Source: JAFAZJ01 sp964437145
GTDB taxonomy: Bacteria; Pseudomonadota; Alphaproteobacteria; Reyranellales; Reyranellaceae
Length of the DNA stretch: 17,122 nt
Assembly: GCA_964437145.1 (NCBI GenBank)
Contig: CAYTFW010000143.1
Location: 1-17,122 of the forward strand
Direction of reading: 5' to 3'
A model generated the notes under the pieces. The model had not been told where the DNA came from, made no database searches, and was given only the letters and a program-made list of their open reading frames with translations. Shown here in pieces: positions 14,870-17,122 of this stretch. Both the position numbers and the translations under genes were made by a program. How positions within the stretch are numbered: position 1 is the stretch's first letter; every line of letters starts with the position of its first letter.

Positions 14870-15862
14870 TCACTCGATCACGTCGGTGGCGCCGGCGAGC
14901 AGCGTCTGCGGCACCGCGATGCCCAGCGCCTTCGCCGTGCGCAAATTGATCGCGAGTTCGTACACCGTCGGCATCTCGACCGGCAGGTCGGCCGGCGTCG
15001 CGCCCTGGAGCAGGCGGTGCACCAGCCGCGCGGCCTGGCGATAGAGTTCCGCCTGGCTCGCGCCGTAGCCGATCAGGCCGCCCTGCAGGACGTCCTCGCG
15101 GAAGGCGTACATCACCGGTACGCGATGCCGCGCCGCGGTTTGCTGGATCGCCGGCCGGATCATCGCCGTCAGCGGATCGACCATGCGCAACGCGGCGTCC
15201 GCGCCCGAGGCGGCGATCCGCGCGAAGGCACCGTCGAGGTCGCCGGCGCTTTGGATCTCCACGACTGGCACCAGCTCGACGCCGAGCGCCATCGCCGTCG
15301 TCGTCGCGTTGGCCATCTGCCGCGACGCGTTTTCATCGTTCGGGTTGATCAAGACCGCGAAGCGCCGGGCGCGCGGCAGCAGATCCTTCAGAAACTGCAG
15401 GCGCTTGCCCACGAGCTCGACCGTCGCGTTGGAGACGCCCGTGACATTGGCCTCCGGTCGCGCCAGGCTCTTGACGATGCCCATGCCGAGCGGATCACCC
15501 TGCGCCGCCATGACGATGGGAATGCGCGTCGTCGCCGCCTTGGCCGCGAGCACCCCGGGCGTCGTCGACGCCACGATCACATCGGGCTTCCAGGCGACTA
15601 GCTCCGCGGCCAGGGCCGGCAGCCGCTCGAAGCGGCCGTCCGCGGCCTTCGGCAGGAAGTCCAGGTTGCGCTCGCGCTCGTAACCGAAGCCGGCCAAGCT
15701 TCCGAGCAGCGCGTCGAGCAACGGGCGTCGCATATCGATCGAGCCGCCGCTGAGATAGGCGACGCGGTGGCGTCGCGGCGCGGTCTGCGCGATCGCCGTC
15801 GCCGGCAGAGACGCCATCGCCAGCAGAATGCCACGACGCCCCGTTCCGACCGCCTGCTCCAT
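14870..15862 (-). CDS. ABC transporter substrate-binding protein, ABC_sub_bind (TrpX-like) family
   Basis: This 330-residue periplasmic binding protein belongs to the ABC_sub_bind family, whose few studied members bind tryptophan or other aromatic or small organic solutes. A signal peptide is visible at 1-25: GRRGILLAMASLPATAIA before Q26; the GRR could also make it a Tat substrate. The mature part begins HRVAYLSGGS and carries family landmarks such as LAAELVAWKPDVIVAS, RIPIVMAAQGDPLGMGIV, LARPEANVTGVSN, KRLQFLKDLLPRARRFAVLINP and LPVEMPTVYELAINLRTAKALGI. The ATG at 15862 has GAGGG seven bases upstream; the open frame continues farther but only as antisense-like noise inside the neighbouring gene. 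It lies 11 bases after the LLM oxidoreductase stop, surely in one operon. No permease or ATPase is visible, so its transporter partners are unknown. Confidence 0.92.
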   Translation of the reverse strand: MEQAVGTGRRGILLAMASLPATAIAQTAPRRHRVAYLSGGSIDMRRPLLDALLGSLAGFGYERERNLDFLPKAADGRFERLPALAAELVAWKPDVIVASTTPGVLAAKAATTRIPIVMAAQGDPLGMGIVKSLARPEANVTGVSNATVELVGKRLQFLKDLLPRARRFAVLINPNDENASRQMANATTTAMALGVELVPVVEIQSAGDLDGAFARIAASGADAALRMVDPLTAMIRPAIQQTAARHRVPVMYAFREDVLQGGLIGYGASQAELYRQAARLVHRLLQGATPADLPVEMPTVYELAINLRTAKALGIAVPQTLLAGATDVIE

Positions 15863-15873
15863 CGCGCCCTCGC

Positions 15874-17055
15874 TCAGTCCGCCGCCGCCGCGCGACTCGT
15901 GCGGAACGCCGGGATCACTTCCTTGGCGAAGCGCTCGAGCTGCTCCAGCGCCATCGGCAGCGGCGTGCCCAGCGGCATGGCGCAGCTCACGCGCTCCAGG
16001 CCGGGGTAGCGCGTCTCGACCGCCTTGAGCTGCTCGATGATGTCGGCGGCGGTGCCGGCGAGGAAGCCGCCGGCCTTCACCGCGTCCTCGATGCGCGGCA
16101 GCTTGGTGTTCGGCACCAGACGCGGATCGCGCATCGCGGCGATCTGCTCGTCGGTGAGCGCGCGCACCAGGCGCAGCTCGCCGAACATCTTCATGTTCTC
16201 CTCGTAGTACTTGCCGGCCACCTTCATCGCTGCCTCGCGACTCTCGGCGATGTGGAACTGGAAGCCCAAGGACAGCCGCTCGCCCATCGCGATCTGCCGG
16301 CCGCGCCGCGCATAGGCCGCCTGGAAGCCTTTCATGTGCCGCTCGACCGCGCCGCCCTCGGCCGAGCCGCCGCCGATCACGCCGCAGATGCCGTGCTTGG
16401 CCATGAAGTCGAAGGCGCGATCCGAGCCGCTCTGGATCGGCTGCCAGCATTCCACCGGCAGGCGCAGCGGTCGCGGTACCAGGGTGATGTCCTTCAGCGT
16501 GTAGCCGCGATACGGCACCTCGGGCGGGATGGTGTAGAAGCGGCCCTTGTGCGCGAAGCGCTCCTCGTTGAACGCCTTGAAGATGACGTCGACGCCCTCC
16601 TCGAACATCTCGCGATTGGCGTCCTGGTCGAGCAAGGGCGATCCGAAGGTCTCGACCTCGCGCGTGTGATAGCCGCGGCCGACGCCGAAGATCACGCGCC
16701 CGCCGCTCAGGATATCGGCCATGGCGTAGTCCTCGGCCAGGCGCAGCGGATGCCACATCGGCACGATGTTGAAGCCGCAGCCGATGCGGAGGTTCCTGGT
16801 CTGGTTGACCAAGTGCATCGCCATCATCAGCAGATTGGGGATGCACTCCGTGCCTTCGGGCTGGAAATGGTGCTCGGCCATCCAAAACGTGTCGTAGCCC
16901 AGCCCGTCCATCTTCCTGGCGTAGGCCACGGCGTTGTGCAGCACGTCGGCGAGCTGCTGGTTGGTGTACCAGCGATCGTTGATCGGCGTGCCGAGATAGC
17001 CGCAATTCTCCAGGTCGACCGTGCCGACATAGGAGCTGTCGAAGCGCGTGATCAT
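15874..17055 (-). CDS. LLM-class flavin-dependent oxidoreductase
   Basis: This 393-residue luciferase-like TIM-barrel protein should use reduced FMN (or F420) to oxidise a small organic substrate. Visible family features: LGYDTFWMAEHHFQPEG near residue 53-69; RNLRIGCGFNIVPMWHPLRLAED; DILSGGRVIFGVGRGYH; NREMFEEGVDVI; and a C-terminal block (AAVETRYPGLE-like region, then LERFAKEVIPAFR). It is not of the same subgroup as the monooxygenase at 8402: it is closer to the AEHH bacterial-luciferase type. The ATG at 17055 has a strong GAGGAGGAA ribosome site. No flavin reductase gene is nearby. The gene leads the two-gene unit with the TrpX-like binding protein, and its promoter must lie in or beyond the repeat at the window edge. 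Substrate unknown. Confidence 0.9.
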   Translation of the reverse strand: MITRFDSSYVGTVDLENCGYLGTPINDRWYTNQQLADVLHNAVAYARKMDGLGYDTFWMAEHHFQPEGTECIPNLLMMAMHLVNQTRNLRIGCGFNIVPMWHPLRLAEDYAMADILSGGRVIFGVGRGYHTREVETFGSPLLDQDANREMFEEGVDVIFKAFNEERFAHKGRFYTIPPEVPYRGYTLKDITLVPRPLRLPVECWQPIQSGSDRAFDFMAKHGICGVIGGGSAEGGAVERHMKGFQAAYARRGRQIAMGERLSLGFQFHIAESREAAMKVAGKYYEENMKMFGELRLVRALTDEQIAAMRDPRLVPNTKLPRIEDAVKAGGFLAGTAADIIEQLKAVETRYPGLERVSCAMPLGTPLPMALEQLERFAKEVIPAFRTSRAAAAD

Positions 17056-17075
17056 GGGTGGTTCCTCCTCTTCCT

Positions 17076-17122
17076 TCTCCCCGCGAAGGCGGGGAGAAGG
17101 TGCCCGAAGGGCGGATGAGGGG
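17076..17122 (-). repeat. Dispersed intergenic repeat, copy B (may run past the window edge)
   Basis: This is the inverted counterpart of the element at 14814-14859. Read on the minus strand it begins cccctcatccgcccttcggg. Its inner part is a perfect nine-base hairpin, tctccccgc / gcggggaga, with loop cttc. It sits six bases upstream of the ribosome site of the LLM oxidoreductase gene. Confidence 0.8.

Noticed and set aside
15863..17005. An open frame in phase with the TrpX-like binding protein gene running back through the LLM gene, as if a 711-residue fusion
   Set aside because: The upstream part is an off-frame reading of the LLM gene and is Arg/Gly-rich noise. The binding protein has its own ATG, ribosome site and signal peptide at 15862.
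16252..17118. A 288-codon plus-strand open frame opposite the LLM gene
   Set aside because: Antisense shadow of a well-supported gene; no motifs and composition typical of reverse-strand reading.

Overview
The window is GC-rich (about two thirds G+C by eye), densely coded and free of rRNA, tRNA, CRISPR arrays and transposases. It looks like chromosomal DNA of a free-living alphaproteobacterium. The clues are many stray long open frames opposite real genes, orphan ABC solute-binding proteins and luciferase-like monooxygenases, FixK/FNR-type boxes, and short intergenic palindromes of the 'tcatcccgagcgtagcgaggg' and 'cccctcatccgcccttcggg' sorts common in that class. A Reyranella- or Bradyrhizobium-like soil lineage is a guess, not a demonstrated placement.

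Left part (1-3250): a minus-strand ketopantoate-reductase-family gene diverges from a plus-strand gene for an unusual 690-residue protein, with five degenerate tandem repeats followed by a serine beta-lactamase-like hydrolase domain.

Centre-left (3330-8321): a complete branched-chain 2-oxoacid dehydrogenase operon, bkdA1-bkdA2-bkdB-lpdV (E1 alpha, E1 beta, E2, E3). The complex converts the 2-oxoacids of valine, leucine and isoleucine to branched acyl-CoAs. The last three genes are tightly coupled. A paired-palindrome element sits between the two E1 genes, and nested dyads lie just upstream of the operon.

Centre (8326-11578): a perfect long inverted repeat, then an NtaA/SnaA/DszA-type flavin monooxygenase, then a Tat-exported family 5 solute-binding protein with no permease in view. 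A strong hairpin closes this unit against the convergent stress genes.

Right-centre (11767-14713): a triple-BON-domain protein, a small exported protein of unknown function, and an hsp20-CHAD two-gene unit. A near-ideal FixK/FNR class II promoter stands before hsp20, and a near-match box lies upstream of the BON gene. This suggests a small oxygen- or stress-responsive group.

Right edge (14814-17122): a minus-strand pair of an LLM-class flavin oxidoreductase and an ABC_sub_bind (TrpX-like) solute-binding protein, bracketed by inverted copies of one intergenic repeat. This is the second pairing of a luciferase-like monooxygenase with an orphan binding protein in the window. No dramatic new defence or mobile system is visible. 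The best leads are the FixK-box stress unit (BON, Hsp20, CHAD), the repeat-plus-hydrolase protein, and the structured intergenic repeats.
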